Below, piece by piece: positions 33,826 through 46,884 of a stretch of 64,000 nucleotides of DNA. Source of the DNA: Rhinocladiella similis (lineage: Eukaryota; Ascomycota; Eurotiomycetes; Chaetothyriales; Herpotrichiellaceae). The position numbers and the translations under genes were made by a program. The DNA lies in NCBI GenBank assembly GCA_024082115.1, contig JAMRYE010000013.1, forward strand, positions 2,800,001 through 2,864,000, given 5' to 3'. Each line of letters starts with the position of its first letter. The first letter of the stretch is position 1. A model generated the notes under the pieces. It did not search any database. It was given only the letters and a program-made list of their open reading frames with translations, and had not been told where the DNA came from.

Positions 33826-34681
33826 TGTAATGCTAGCTAAGGTAGGTATTGCTTCGAGAGATGAGTAAGGTTGAGAAAAAGATTGTCAACGTGTCATTGA
33901 GGTGTACATTAGTGAAAGATAACAACGACAACAGATAACAATGCGAGCAGCAAGCAGCAAGCAATAATCGCGTCGCCAACTGCGATAGCAAACAAGATGC
34001 AAAATGCTGTGCGACGCGAAGGTGGTTTTGGTCTATGTTGATACCCGCCCAAAGGGGCTAAGCTCACCCACTAATCTTATCTCGCCCACAATTGCCTCTA
34101 CAATACCTCCGTGTCCATCTCACACTACCATCCATTACCCGCTCCATAGTATTCAGCACATGTGGAATGATCAGAAAGCAGAACGGACATGAGTCAGAAC
34201 TAGAATTTGAATTTCATGTATTGCCGTTGTTATTGATGCGCTCTCGAGGTCGCGTTTGCTAGTCATCTGGCATATCATCTATGCTTCGTCAAATCATGTA
34301 CATGAACATAACCCCGGCTTGCTTCCAGTCTCCCCTCAACATCAGTATTAGTCCCGAGAGCAAACCAAGTATGACAACTCGACTCTCAGAGAACCCTGCT
34401 TGCGTTGAAAAACTTTCCAGACCAGCCGACCCAAATCCCAAAATAATAGATCGCTAAGACATGACCCCATCTTTGGTGTACAGAGAGATATTTTGTGTAC
34501 ATGACATCGTTCTCCGAAAACATTTCCCCGTTTTTCCCCTGCTCGACGCCGTGGTAATGAATGCAATTAAAGAAATATTCCCGTGTTGGGGGATGGGTAC
34601 CGGAGAACCCTGTGCTGGGCACAAATGATGAGATGCTAAGGACAGTGAAGAAAAGAAAAAGACTTGATTACTTGGCACATT
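33826..34681. other. Intergenic region between the hypothetical protein and the Medusa-like gene
   Basis: It combines the promoter of the 31912-33825 gene with the 3' untranslated region of the gene above it on the minus strand. No further gene is seen. Confidence 0.45.
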
Positions 34682-36690
34682 TCAGTGTTGCGGATAGTGC
34701 ATTGGAGGCACGAACTCGTTGGGTTCGAAGAACGTGTGTTGGTAGGCGGTGGCCGGGGCACTATGCGGCGCCGTGGTGACTGCGCTGCCGTTGGCGAACG
34801 CGAAGTCCAGATTAGGACGATTGATTGGCGCCGTCATCGGACCCGGGTGCATCGGCATGGTTCCTTGAGGAGTCTGGACCAGTTGGTAGTAGTATTGGCC
34901 GTTCGCATCAAAAGTCCTATATTCTGGCACTTGAAGTTGGAGGTCAGGAACCTGAGGCGGTGCCTGCATAGTCATCGGCTGGGGTGCAGGCATGTATTGC
35001 ATTTCAGGATTCATGACTGGATAAGATCCCGTTGCAGGCATATATTCTTGCTGAGGCGAAGGCATGTATCGGAAGTCGACAACATGATTGTCAGAATACA
35101 TCGAAGCCGAATTAACGACCGAGGCTGTCGAAGAATAGCTTGCAGAGTACTTGGATATGATCTTCTTCAGCGCAGTGGACAGAATCTTCCATGGGAATAC
35201 CTTGACATCCTTCTCGATGTTGCGTGGTTTGGGATGAGGGAAGCCCATGATGACTTTGAAAAATTCCTCACTGTCCGGCTTGGCCTTGGAAACAGTCATC
35301 GGCCTGAATCCTTCGAGATTCCGGCGTATGCGGTTCTTTTCCTCGACGGTGAATCTCACCCCAACAAGAGCCTCGAGCAGGTAGATGGTATCAACGGAGG
35401 TGACGTAGAATTCGTTCTTCTCCTTCCACCAGATGCACGAGATGCAAATACTGCTCGGCTGACGGTCTTGCGGTGCAACAGGCTTGAACTCAGCGGTGAT
35501 GGTGCTGTTAGCTTGGCTTCGTCGGAATTCAACGAGACGGCGACGAGCCTCTTTCTCATCCTGGGTCCAGCCCTCTTTCATGGTCTCCAAATCACCGCTC
35601 AATTTCAAGCTCGCCTTCAGGGGATGCATGGCATAAGGGTTGAAGGTTTGAGTTTGTCCCACGGCCATGCCGGAGAAAGAGCCAGGAGGGGACTGTTGCA
35701 TAGTGGAGGTACGAACCAACTTAGGAATCGATGACTTGAGTGGAGAGCTTGTTGCTGGTCGAGGAATGGGCGTGACTGGGACTTTGGGGCTTTGCTCGCT
35801 CTTCACAGTAGCGAAGGAAGGGCTGTTGAAAGCAGGTGTATGCGGTGACGGAGCAGCCAAAGACACTTGGGAAGCCGTCGAGGTCGAGTAGTGGTGGCCA
35901 GACGGTCTTGGTGATGCAAAGTTGGGGGCACATACTGGAAGTCCGGTGCTGCCAGTCGGGGTGAGTACAAATGGTGTCCCTGGCGACGTTTGACCGCTGA
36001 GGTCATAATAGTCACCGTGCGGATCCTGGACTTGAACTTGTGCCACTGCTGCTCTCTTTTGGGCTGGTAGATCGTACTCTTCAGCAATTGAAGCCTTTCG
36101 TTTCAAAGTCGACTGCTGAATGGTGGTGGTTGAAGATGCCCGGGAGTGTGGAATACTCAAGTTCCTCATATGTTGAACAGGATGTTTGACGTCTTGTGAT
36201 ACGTATTGAAAGTCAACATCTTGATTCGCAGTAGGCTGGAGAAGATGGTGGTGACTATACGGCGCTTGGAGGAATGTGCCGTAGAACATTGGATTTTCAG
36301 TATCAGAAGACGGGAAATCTGGCAATCAGTGAGCGACAATCTCGACCATAACACTCACGTACATACCTGCGAGCTCTGACTTCCCATAGCCAGACATGGG
36401 AAACAGCGAACCAGGTTTGGCCGCGAAGCCTTCCTGGTATTGATTGGCAAAATGCTCTCCCTCGAAGACAGCCGGGTCGTAGGAGTCGTCGACTATGAAG
36501 GGGCCTGGCAAGTCTGGGAGAGCCTGAGATCGGTGTCAGTATTTGAATCATTTTGGAGCACCCCTAGGTCTTGACGCCGATGTAAAGGCTAAGACATGGC
36601 CTGGAATAGTAGATTGCACTCACCTGAAGATGACCGTAAGTGATAGAAGCCAGATTGACGGTATTGAAATGGTATGCGGGTTAAAATTAA
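34682..36690 (-). CDS. Medusa-like (MedA/Acr1/Ren1 type) developmental regulator
   Basis: Medusa proteins are nuclear regulators of conidiophore development. Exons read as 36624 and upward (5' limit unknown), 36523-36367 and 36318-34682, with introns of 100 and 48 bp. The main exon has Pro/Ser-rich flanks and a conserved central block: MKEGWTQDEKEARRRLVEF, ICISCIWWKEKNEFYVTSVD, VGVRFTVEEKNRIRRNLEGF, SKAKPDSEEFFKVIMGFP and DVKVFPWKILSTALKKIISK. I associate this block with Medusa (DUF7082). The first ATG in frame is at 36397 (MSGYGKSEL, 555 residues from there). An open in-frame stretch continues upstream (LPGPFIVDDSYDPAVFEGEH) across a valid splice junction without any ATG. The true start therefore remains uncertain. 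Confidence 0.7.
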
Positions 36691-39600
36691 TTTGCGATTA
36701 AAAGCACAAAGCGAGTGACTGGATACTAAACGAGTGTGGTGGATATGAGGCGAAGTTTCCTCAAATCAGAGCGAGCGACGGTTTGAAATGCTATCGAGAT
36801 TCGACCTTGGAGTTGACGGTTGTGATTCTCGTGGTAAACATCCGATAGACACTGGGTGGATGAGTAGGTGTTTTGCCCCTAGGCGTCTGAGACGTGGTCT
36901 AGGAGGCTGGCCGGACAAGCGACGATGCCCCGAGCTGTCGGTAAATCGAGCTTGCCTCGATTTAAATCGAGACTTGGAATCTTGTTGTGTGGTTCCAAGA
37001 GGTGATGATCCTGGACGCTGAGGCAAAGCTAGCCTCGAGAACAAAGAATTCCAGACGGACGGAACGAACTATTCCATGAATCAGCCAAACTATTGCCAGT
37101 CGAATTCGAAATTCTCGACCAGGATGATAACTCGCTTACCTTTCTTGAGAAGAGCTGAGGCGGAAACTAGAGGTGAAGGTGTTGAATATGCCCAGGTGGA
37201 TAGAGGCGCTGATGGAGTGAAGACTTCTCTTTTTCAGCCTGAGACAACTGTCACCAAGGGATGTTAGCGAGATATTCAAGGCACTTTCTGGACACGAGAG
37301 TGACCCATTTTCACAAGGAGAAAAATTAGAAATCAAATTGTGATGCAAGGGCTGGTAGAGCAACGCCTGTGCCGTGAAGCAGGGTGCCAAATCTGGAAAC
37401 AAATCATCCAGGATATACGTACCCAAAAAGTCTGTATTCCAATCTCGACCAGTCACAATATGACAGAGCTGGTTTTCTTGCTACTCTCTCGAGAGGTAAA
37501 TCCACACACCGGGTTTCCCAGGAGTATGGTAAGCGCAGCTGGTGCAGCCACTCTGTAGCGTAGATAAGGCGCAGACAGGTGGTTCGGCTCAAGTATTCGG
37601 TGTCCAACGAGAGAAATTCTTCGAGCCAGGAACGAGTTATAGTGGTTATTCAAAGTTCAAATGTAGCGAATGTCTTCACCCGGTGGAAAGATTCGGGAAA
37701 TGGTCAGGTAGGTGGGTAGAAGGTCCTGAGGCGAAGGCGCTTTTTTGAGTGCTTTTCAGCGAACGTATCGAAAGCGTAGGACTCGAGCGATTGAAGGTCC
37801 TAACGAACAAGGATATCAAATGCGTCTGAAAAGCGAATGTTGGGTTCGTGTGAATAAACGAAAGTGTGGTCTGCGAACAGAGCCTGGGAAAAAGTCGAAG
37901 GCAGATAGAATGGGTTTATGGCAAGGTGGAGCGGCAGTGTGAGAGAAGCAGCCGAGGAGGGGAAGGAAATGGCTATATCGGCCTCGACCAGCCAGAAAGG
38001 CAAAAGGGCTCAAGAAGGCAGTGTTCAATCGGGTCACGCAGGAGTCGTCCTCGGCGAGTGAACGGGAGCATCTTCCCCTTCGCTGTCTGGACGGTCACTG
38101 GCGAGTTGGGATGAGGCAAGCTCAGTGGCAGTGAGCGACTAGCGGGCTGAATGGAGGAAAGGCAAGGGGAAGAGACGTTCGAGGATGAGGATCCGACGAG
38201 GGGCTGCAGCGCAAGTGGGTTGAGAGGTGGATAACCTGGGTGGTTCGATGATGGCAGAGCGAAGAAGAGTGTGTCGAGGATGAGAGGATGGGAGGGTGAG
38301 CGGCGAGGGAAAAATAGAAAAGCGGAGACACAAATGCCTCGCTGAGTGGCCAAACTGCAGCCAGACATGCGATGCCTACCAGACTACGCTCTTTTTCGTC
38401 CAGCCTGTCCCGCTGTCTGCGTTTCTTGCCGATGTTCTCTGGCACGCCGGATTCCCAACTATCACCAGTGGCTTGCTGTCTTGCCTCGCTGTTCTTCTGT
38501 CAATCTGGTGATCTTGCCTACACCCATCCATCGAGGCCTGTGCTTACCACTGTCTACCGAATTTCTCGCAGCATCCATCACGAGTCCTCGTACCTCGTAA
38601 CCTCCCTGCGTGGAACAAGGCCCCTTCTCACGATCGGAGTAACCAACAATCCCAAGGCAAGATGAACCGACTGGCGGTTGCGAGGTGCATAAACACACCC
38701 AGCCCGTCCACAGTTTGACCGGCAACTGGCGGCAAGCCCAAGTGGGAATCAACACTGTTCGACTTCCACAGGCGTGTTAGGATGCGTTACGAGGCCTGAG
38801 GCCCATGACAGTTGGCTCCAAGGGAAAAGAGACCCAGAGCCTGTAAGCGATCCACCGCGAGTGAAAGGCGTGGCAGCCAGAGAGCAACCAGGGCGTCTGA
38901 TCGGGCATGGCCTTGATGGGAAAGGGAAAGGCTTCATGTGCCTGCACAGCCGCACAACGGCACGACAAGGACCAGAAGGGGTTTTTCTCCCTGAAGCCTG
39001 CAGCGATCAGATGCTTCTTGGTGAGGTCATCAACGGCCAGAAGCCCAGTCCTATCACTCCCTATCTCTGCTCCTTACCTCAACGAGTTTGAGTCCTCTCC
39101 ACTGGCCTCATCGACCCATGTTACAGTACAGGCCCTTCCCCCTACTTGGGTCCTGCCGGTTCCCCTACTCTAGCGCCGTGGACCTTGACCAGAGCCCTGC
39201 TGCGTGTCCCCGCGATCCACTGCTAAGTATAGCCCACCTATCACCCAGACCTGGCTTTAGCGTCGACAGATCATCCCTCGTCTTTTTTTGCCTCTCAAAA
39301 AGAGCGACACGCCCGAGACGATGGCCTCGAAAACTTGTCAAAGCGGACACCTTGTGGCTAGGGCAATTGGTTGGAAAGGAATGTTTTTCGCTTCGTCCCT
39401 TTTCTTGACATGTTCCAAGCACGACGCGTTGAGCCGCTTACAGTACGAGTACACAATGCATCCATCACTGGCCTTGCATTGTTTGTTTGGTTCCATTGTG
39501 TTTCAACGAATCACCGATGGCAGCGCTCGACCCCTTGCGTATACATATCGTAAAAAAAACAATTCTTCGGAATCGGCATGCTGCAATCACCCAGCGCATG

Positions 39601-41771
39601 CCCTTCTGGTTCGCCACTTCCACTGCCACAATGCTGGGGAGCGCTTCTGCCCGAGCATCTGGTCATGGCTCCAGATCATTCGTGGCTGACACTGTTATCG
39701 GTGCAACCTTTGCACAAACTCACATATTTTCTTCTGGCGGCAGTTCGATTCTCTTGCTCCTTGCATCGTCCGCCTCCTGGATTTTTTTTGTGGATTATTC
39801 AGCTGGTCATGGCCACCTCGGTCTACACCCAAGCGAGGGATGAACTATTGTACTGATTCTGTCCCACTCTGTGGCCGTTTGGAGACGATAAGCTAAATTC
39901 TCTAACACCGGTCAAGTCTGGGGAAGTACCCAGCCGCTCTTTTCACCGGTGTTCTTGCCCAACCTAGGATATGGTGTCTTCTGCATTGAACCAGGGGTCA
40001 CAGGCGACCGCGCCGCGCTGACCCGGTATCATTTTCATCACCACCTTTTTTCAGGGTCTTTCAGTCACGGCCTGGTGAGCCCGAGTGGAGATCATTCTCT
40101 ACTAAGAATCCTCTTCGCATGAGGTGGGTGATTACGGAGTAAAAACTTGAGTTGCCTGGAGTTTCTCTCCTGAGAGTCTGAAAGACCTCCAGCATCGCAA
40201 TGATTTCCTCCCTTTACTACGCTTTGTGGCTCCTTCTGTCGGGCTTTGCCTCGTTCGTTCGTTAGTCTTTTGCCTACTTCGTAGTCGAGTCAGACCATGT
40301 GAAGAGGCTTGCGTTCAGAACAGGACCGTCAACCTGCTATACCGACATAGCGCCAGATGTGTTCCTGTACGAAGCGCCGGATATGTTTGGACAGTTCTCC
40401 TGACTCGGCACCACCCTTGAGCCTTTTTAGTGTCATCACATCTGGTGACAGCGCAACCATACTTCATCTATACACATTATTCTTTGTCTCCTTGTGCTCG
40501 GCACTGCCCGGAAATGCAAATGAAACTCTACTTTATTGCAAAGATCCTCCAAAACGAGGTGACGTGGACAGACAGAAAACAGCGACCATTGGAGATCAAG
40601 TTCTGAGGCTGTGAAGCTTGCACCTCGGCCAATGGTGTTGTTAATGTGCTTTCTATTTTTGCCTTGCTCCTCTGGCGGATCGGTTAACTGCACCCTATCC
40701 CTCTACGAGCGCACCGGCAGAGACATGATTGTTCTCGTACCCAAAGCCTACTTTGTCGAGCATATCACTTCTCGTATAGGCTTTGGCTGGCAACTGGAAC
40801 CAGATTTGACATACCCGCCTTCTTGGATCCCGGGTCAGACGGGTGCCGACATACTGTCTAGCTTTGTGCACCGACGCGCTTTCTATGTACGACTCGAGTG
40901 ATGGATGCATCACTCTCCAAGGAGCAGGTTTTGTAATCACACTGGCACCAGGCATATACTTTCGCATCACACACATGGTGACTCCTGATTCATGCAGCGA
41001 AATGATGTGAAACTTGTGTAAGCGTCCAGACATGCTTTTATCACAGGATCGACCGTCTGGATCACAGTCGACACCAGCCTCAGGTCTTCATCAAAGCTCG
41101 GCCAGACAGTTCGTAATCAACCGACTGATGGATTCTAGCCTGTGCTTCCCACTCCAGGTATCTCTTGTCCTGCACACCTGTCAGTCCTGCATGAAGTATT
41201 CCACAGGTGTGCGATATCAACTCCGTCAAAATCCAGACACAGAAGAACTTATGTGTTACAGTCTCTACACCACTCATCCCGCCAAGGCCATTCTGTAGAC
41301 TGCGTACAGGTTCTTCGAGGCCGATTATAGCTGACCCGATTTGGAGACCTCTCCTTGTTCCGTGCTCCCAATCCGGTTTCTCTGTTCTTACCGCCCGTCG
41401 AGCGTGACATGGAACAAGTCGCACAGCAGCGGTGCTGTGATCGCCAGTACCCTATTCCTGGATCGTCGCTGCAACTCTTCTTGATGATCTGTTGGCTGTG
41501 CACGTTTTGGTGGCTTGCAACCTGAAGAGCTACATGGAATTGTTGTTTTTCGGCACAGTGTCACCACTTCAACATGAACAACACAATCTGCTCTACCGAT
41601 AGTGCCAGACCCTGCATATCATTGAGCACACCTGCAACAAAGCAAAAATAGAAATGCTGCATCAAACTGCATTGAGTTTATCTGCACGGGCAAGGAAGGA
41701 GATCAGCACAACCTTGCATTTACACCAATGAAGCTGACCGAATAATATATGTTGACTATGTCCAATTATAT
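36691..41771. other. 5-kb gene-poor region upstream of the Medusa-like gene
   Basis: No recognisable gene lies here on either strand. Open frames are short and many are low-complexity Ser/Pro/Leu frames caused by pyrimidine tracts on the minus strand (about 37800-38450). It most likely holds the promoter and long transcribed leader of the Medusa-like gene, and the 3' flank of the oxidoreductase at 41772. Unannotated non-coding transcripts or uORFs are possible. Confidence 0.45.
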
Positions 41772-42908
41772 TCACAGCTTGCTGTCGGCACCCTCCTGGG
41801 AGAGTTCAATCACCAACTTGCCGAACTGGCTTGCCTTTTTCATATCATCGAACAGACCATTGATAGCATCCAGATCGAAACCCTGGACAGTTCGCGAAAC
41901 TACAGGCTTTGCCTTGTTCGCCCTGACGAAGTCAACCATGTCTTTGAATTCCTTTCTCGATCCCATAGTTGTTCCTCGGACCTCGATGTTCTTGAGCACA
42001 GCCTTCATTAACCACGGCATCTTAGGGCCCATGGTCATGCCGTAGACCGCGATGATACCACCAGGCTGCAGCATTGTCAGTCACCATCGCAGTTGGAAAG
42101 TGATCTTACTCACCTTGAGCAAAGTAACGCTCTTGTCAACAATATCACCGCCAGCGCCGTCAACAATCGCATCGAGTTGCTTGTTATCTGCCGGCAACAT
42201 AGCCAATAGCTTCTTCTCCCAACCCTCCTCTTTGTAATTAATACCGCCAGTCGCTCCGAGTTTGATGGCCTTTTGTAGCTTCTCCTCACTGCTGCTGCTA
42301 ACGTACACATTGGTGCCTGCGGCTCGTGCGAATTCGAGGGCAAACAAGGCCACACCGCCACCAATGCCAGTAACAAGGATATTCTTGCCTGGCCCAATGT
42401 TGCGCGGCCCGCATTTGGTCATGACTGCTCGCCACGCGGTGAGGCCAGTCAAGGGAATAGCGGCAGCTTCCACAGCAGAAAGATGAGCGGGCGCATCCTC
42501 GACCTCAGACTCATCGATAATCATGTACTCCTGTAACGTGCCGTTCACGTTGACCTTTGTGCCGCCTAGAATTCTGTACCCGCCCTGATCCTCAGGGCCT
42601 TCAGGGCTATCATGCCAGCCTAAACCTGGGTTCACAATGACTCTCTTGCCTTTCCATTTTGGATTGGCATCGCTGCCTATAGCAACGACCGTTCCGCATC
42701 CGTCTGACAACAATGTCACGCCGAAGGTTGTACCCGGGTAAAGATGCTGTCGGACGTACAGGTCTCGATGATTTAGCGCGGTGGCGTGCATCTTGATAAG
42801 GACCTCTCTGCCCTTCGGCGTTGGTTTAGCAACATCGTCAAGCGACAGCGGATAGTAGACCTGGCCTGGCTTGCCTTCTACCTTGGAGATGGAAATTGAC
42901 TTTGGCAT
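41772..42908 (-). CDS. Quinone oxidoreductase / zinc-binding dehydrogenase-like protein (YogA type)
   Basis: An MDR-superfamily NAD(P)-dependent oxidoreductase. Exon 1 is 42908-42114 and exon 2 is 42065-41772. The 48-bp intron (GTGAGT...GCAG) joins VTLLK to PGGIIAVYG. The product is 362 residues. The N-terminal GroES-like part has ALNHRDLYVRQHLYPG and DGCGTVVAIG. The nucleotide-binding motif is ILVTGIGGGVALFALEFA (about residues 176-194), with GIGGGV matching GxGxxG/A. There is no four-Cys structural zinc loop. The start at 42908 follows directly from a leader with no nearer ATG in frame. Substrate unknown. Confidence 0.9.
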
Positions 42909-43976
42909 GGTGACTGTCGTTATATGTGCTTGCTCCGACCAGGTGATGCTCTCAGGAGGGTTTTAACGAAGTTTATGAGACAGCTAGATCCAGACACGAC
43001 ATCTGCTGCGAGAACTACGTTCTTTCTTTCTACCAGATACTGAAGGTCTGCTTAGAAATTGGGACTCGGTGTTTTCTCGCGACTGCATACTTTGTCGGCC
43101 TTCTCTGAAACTGAGGGCACAGTTGGCAATGATGCATGGCAGGTCAGCCGAAATGCCAATGACTCAGCATTTTCCATCAAATGCCCCCCGCGACCGAGCT
43201 TTGAGCCGAGGTGCACAACAGACGGGATCAGGAATAGGTAAAAATCCAGCACCAGTCACGTGAGCAGACTCTCAAGGGTGTGTCAGCCCGGCTTCTGCTG
43301 ACTTGAGTGCCTATGGCCCTGACTCGACTGATATTTAGCTACTTTATGTACAGCTTCATTGCACAGACTGTGGCGGAGCACCTAGGCCGACCAGCTGACC
43401 GTAGACTGCAAAGAGTGCGAGCTGAATCGTATCTCTTCATCACCGGACTCGTGACGCCTAGAATCCCGACGATCAAGCCACAACAGCCCTAGGAATGATT
43501 GGTGTATTACAGCCCCGAAGATCCTTTAGCAAGATACGATACGAGACACCAGGCTGTTGTGAGTAAGTGGAGTGGACCGCGATGGTTCTTAATTCCACTC
43601 TCAGGACTCGCTGGCCAGCAAAGTCAAGCTCCTGGTGGGTGCGCATCACAAAACCCTTAGGGCAGCCTGGAGTGTCGACTGTTTTTCCGCCCCAATGCGT
43701 AACATATCAAATTTCGATTTTCAGCTCGACCCTGCGTGACTCTCTCTCGAAGGAGACGATTGATACATAGGTGACACAGGGTGTTTGCCGAGCGCGGACG
43801 TCTTTCGCAGACCTTCGAATGTGTGCCTTGACCTCGACGAAACTTGAACAGTGCGGAATTCAGGTGACAAAAATCTTAGTCATTGAACCGCGGAGGGGTA
43901 TATTTCTCCCTATCCGGGCTCGGTGTCCGAATCCTTTGATGAGACTGTCCCAGGATAGCAAGCATACTGCAGTACA
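42909..43976. other. Divergent upstream region of the oxidoreductase and PLP-enzyme genes
   Basis: About 1.07 kb between start codons that face away from each other. It contains only short open frames with no family resemblance, and serves as promoter for both genes. Confidence 0.45.
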
Positions 43977-45950
43977 ATGGGCTCCTTTGGTGAGGTGACT
44001 GAGTTCGGGCATGGTTTCAAGTCGCAGTTTCTGTTTGATCCGAAATACACCAATTTGAATCATGGTATGTGTCTGCTCCAGCTATCTCTGAATATTGTGA
44101 TGTTCGAGACACGCCAACCCTTAAATGGACGTCTCTGATGTTGGCGCTTGACTACATTGCATTGCTACGATACTATCGAACCACTGTGATCTAATACAGT
44201 TCTACAGGGTCATTCGGAACATATTCCCTTCCTGTCCGCAACGCCTTGCGCGGGTACCAGAAACTGGCTGAAGCAGCGCCGGATAAATTTCTGAGATATC
44301 AATATGTCGATCTTTTGGACAAGGCCAGAGAGCGCATTGCTCGACTGCTCAATGCTCCTGTCGATGAATGCGTATTCGTACAGAATGCGACGGGTGGTAT
44401 GTATGCACCGACTTGTCTTGCCAATGGTGACCAACGGTATAGGCGTCAACACCATCTTGCGAAATCTGCAGTACAAGGACAAGGACTGCATCATTTACTT
44501 TGATACGATCTACGGAGCTTGCGAGAAGACGCTAGCTTCGATTGTCGAAACAAATCCTCAGCTCCATCTGAGGAAAGTCGGGCATGGACAAGATTTCGGC
44601 TACTCGTTGCCCTGCACGCATCCTGAAATTCTAAATGCACTTTCGCAAACAATTTCTCGTGTGATATACGATGGGTACACGCCGAAAGTCTGTGTATTTG
44701 ATACGGTTGTTTCGCTCCCAGGGGTTCGGTTTCCGTTCGAGAGAATCACGAAAATGTGCAAAGAGTACGGCATTCTCAGTCTGATCGATGGGGCACACGG
44801 CGTCGGCATGATACCACTGAACTTGGCTCAACTCGATGCGGATTTTTTCGTGAGCAACTGTCACAAGTAAGTTTGCCTCTCGAGGAGAATATTGGCGCTC
44901 ACCATGCATAGATGGCTATACACTCCGCGAGGGTGTGCGGTTCTACATGTACCAAAGCGCAACCAGCATCTCATTCGAACGACATACCCAACCTCACATG
45001 GATATGTGCCACCTCCTGGTTCAACCTCCAGATTCCGTAACCCACTGCCACCAACAGACAAGTCCGACTTTGTTAACCTCTTCCAATTTGTTGCGACTGC
45101 CGACAGCTCACCATACTATTGCGTACCAGCCGCTCTCAATTTCCGACAGAATTTATGTGGGGGTGAGGAGGCTATCTACAATTACATCCGTGATATCGCT
45201 CAGCGAGGAGCCGACCTTCTCGCCATGGTTCTGGGAACAGAAGTCATGGATGATCTCGATGCTGGCTATGGGCTGAAAACGATGGGAAGTTATGAAGCGA
45301 CTGATCGCAGAGACGGGGGAAGAACTGGCTGGTCTGGCGGTCTGAGAGACTGTGCTATGGCCAACGTCCTCCTGCCTATTACGATCGTTGGGGCATCTGC
45401 CCGAGGCAGCATCAGCATGGGACCCGGTGGAGCTGGGAGTGCAGGCGGGTTGTCACCTGCACTACGACAAAACTCCTATGGCTTCCCCAATCCTGGCAAC
45501 CCGCAGTCTCTCCGGACACCTTCTCCCAGTGGGTTGTTGGGTGAGCCCAACATATCACGGTCTCCATTGAATTCTCCAGGAGCACTTTCGGCTGGACCGA
45601 CCGTGGTACTGGAAGCCGATGTTCCGACTCATGTCGCATGGATGGAGAAGACTCTAGTGAACGAATTCAACACATTCGTGGCGATCTACGAGTACGACGC
45701 CAGACTGTGGACTCGAATTTCCGGTCAGATCTATCTAGAGCTCAAAGACTTCGAATGGCTCGGAGAAGTTCTCAAAGGACTGTGTGAGCGCGTTCGAGCC
45801 GGCGAAAGTCTGAGGGGTAAATCAGACATCAGCGAAAGAATGGAGGCCTTTAAAATTGGAGAGCCCAAACCACCCTCACGGCAAGGGACGACTGAGTCGT
45901 TGTCAACTCGAAGATTCGATATCACGCAGGGCGGCTGGGTCGAGGAATGA
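43977..45950 (+). CDS. PLP-dependent class V aminotransferase/cysteine desulfurase-like enzyme (Egt2-like)
   Basis: A fold-type I PLP enzyme resembling fungal Egt2, the lyase that releases ergothioneine from hercynylcysteine sulfoxide; isopenicillin-N-epimerase-like relatives are an alternative. Exons: 43977-44064, 44208-44396, 44443-44866, 44912-45950; introns 143, 46 and 45 bp; 579 residues. Family segments: FDPKYTNLNHGSFGTY, VFVQNATGGVNTILRNL, IYFDTIYGACEKT, VCVFDTVVSLPGVRFPFE, LSLIDGAHGVGMIPLNL, then DADFFVSNCHKWLYTPRG, with the PLP lysine at residue 234. Residues about 394-463 are a Gly/Ser/Pro-rich insertion that interrupts the small C-terminal domain and explains the length, above the ~470 usual for the family. 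No organelle signal is seen, so it is probably cytosolic. Confidence 0.78.
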
Positions 45951-46884
45951 AGGGTGCGGTCAGTGCTGTCAGTGTCTACTCGTATTCCCCGGACCCCTGG
46001 AAAAAGCTGGGGTCTATATCGTACAAATGTTACGTAGTACTCATAGAGTTGACACCGTCATTCTGCATTGCGGTACTCATACAGGATCCCCCCCGGATCA
46101 TCGTTCCCTCCGCACTTTACAGGTACAGTTGCAGTTGCACTGGAGGGTCCGAACCGAGGAGATGCCCTGTGTCTGTTCTGCTGAGGTGTTGAGCAAGTGG
46201 CAAGTGGATCGAAGACGGAGAAGGACGATATGGAAATGGCAGTTGATGGTTGCACAGAGTGTGTCAAGGGCTGGAGAAGGCTTTGCCGCTATTACCTCAC
46301 AGATACTGTAGAGTAGATATTTTCCGCAGGGCGCTGGCCCAGCAGGAAAACCTTGCGGGCGCACGTGAGCCAACTAACATTACCCCGGATTTGGCCATTG
46401 TTCCGGCTACGTAATTTCAACCTCGTTCTGACACAACAAAATCCCCTTCCGCCTTCCGCCCTCTTCGCCTGCGGTCTTTGCTTCCCATTCAAATTTTTCA
46501 TTCCCGCCATCACCTGTCGATGCTTGGTCATGGCTTCCAGCTCACCACATGACTTGACCTCAGTGGCTGAGCCGTTCACTGACAGCAATACCCGGTGCAA
46601 ATTCTGGAAATCTGGGGAATCCTGTGATTCATAGTTTGCCGTTAACCGCTTAGTCGACAAGATTCTTCGTGGTACGCGTTACTTGATGGCAATATCGCCA
46701 TCCAAGCCCAAAATGAAAACAATGACACAGACTACACACTCTCCGTCCTTTCACTCGATTTCTATTACCCCCATCAAACACATTCCAAGCCCCTTCCTTG
46801 CATTCTTTCCATCTTTGTGGAGCAGCCTTCATTTGCATCGTTGATCCTCATCACATACCCGGACTGTCATAAGCCTGCGTGACA
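45951..46884. other. Intergenic region, no gene seen
   Basis: It covers the 3' flank of the PLP-enzyme gene and the promoter of the F-box gene. The last ~150 bp are pyrimidine-rich, as in many fungal promoters. Confidence 0.45.

Noticed and set aside
34664..35734. 356-codon plus-strand frame opposite the Medusa-like gene
   Set aside because: His/Arg/Leu-rich antisense shadow; the minus strand has the conserved domain.
37973..38368. 131-codon minus-strand frame
   Set aside because: Its Ser/Pro/Leu composition is explained by a pyrimidine tract; no domain or splice support.
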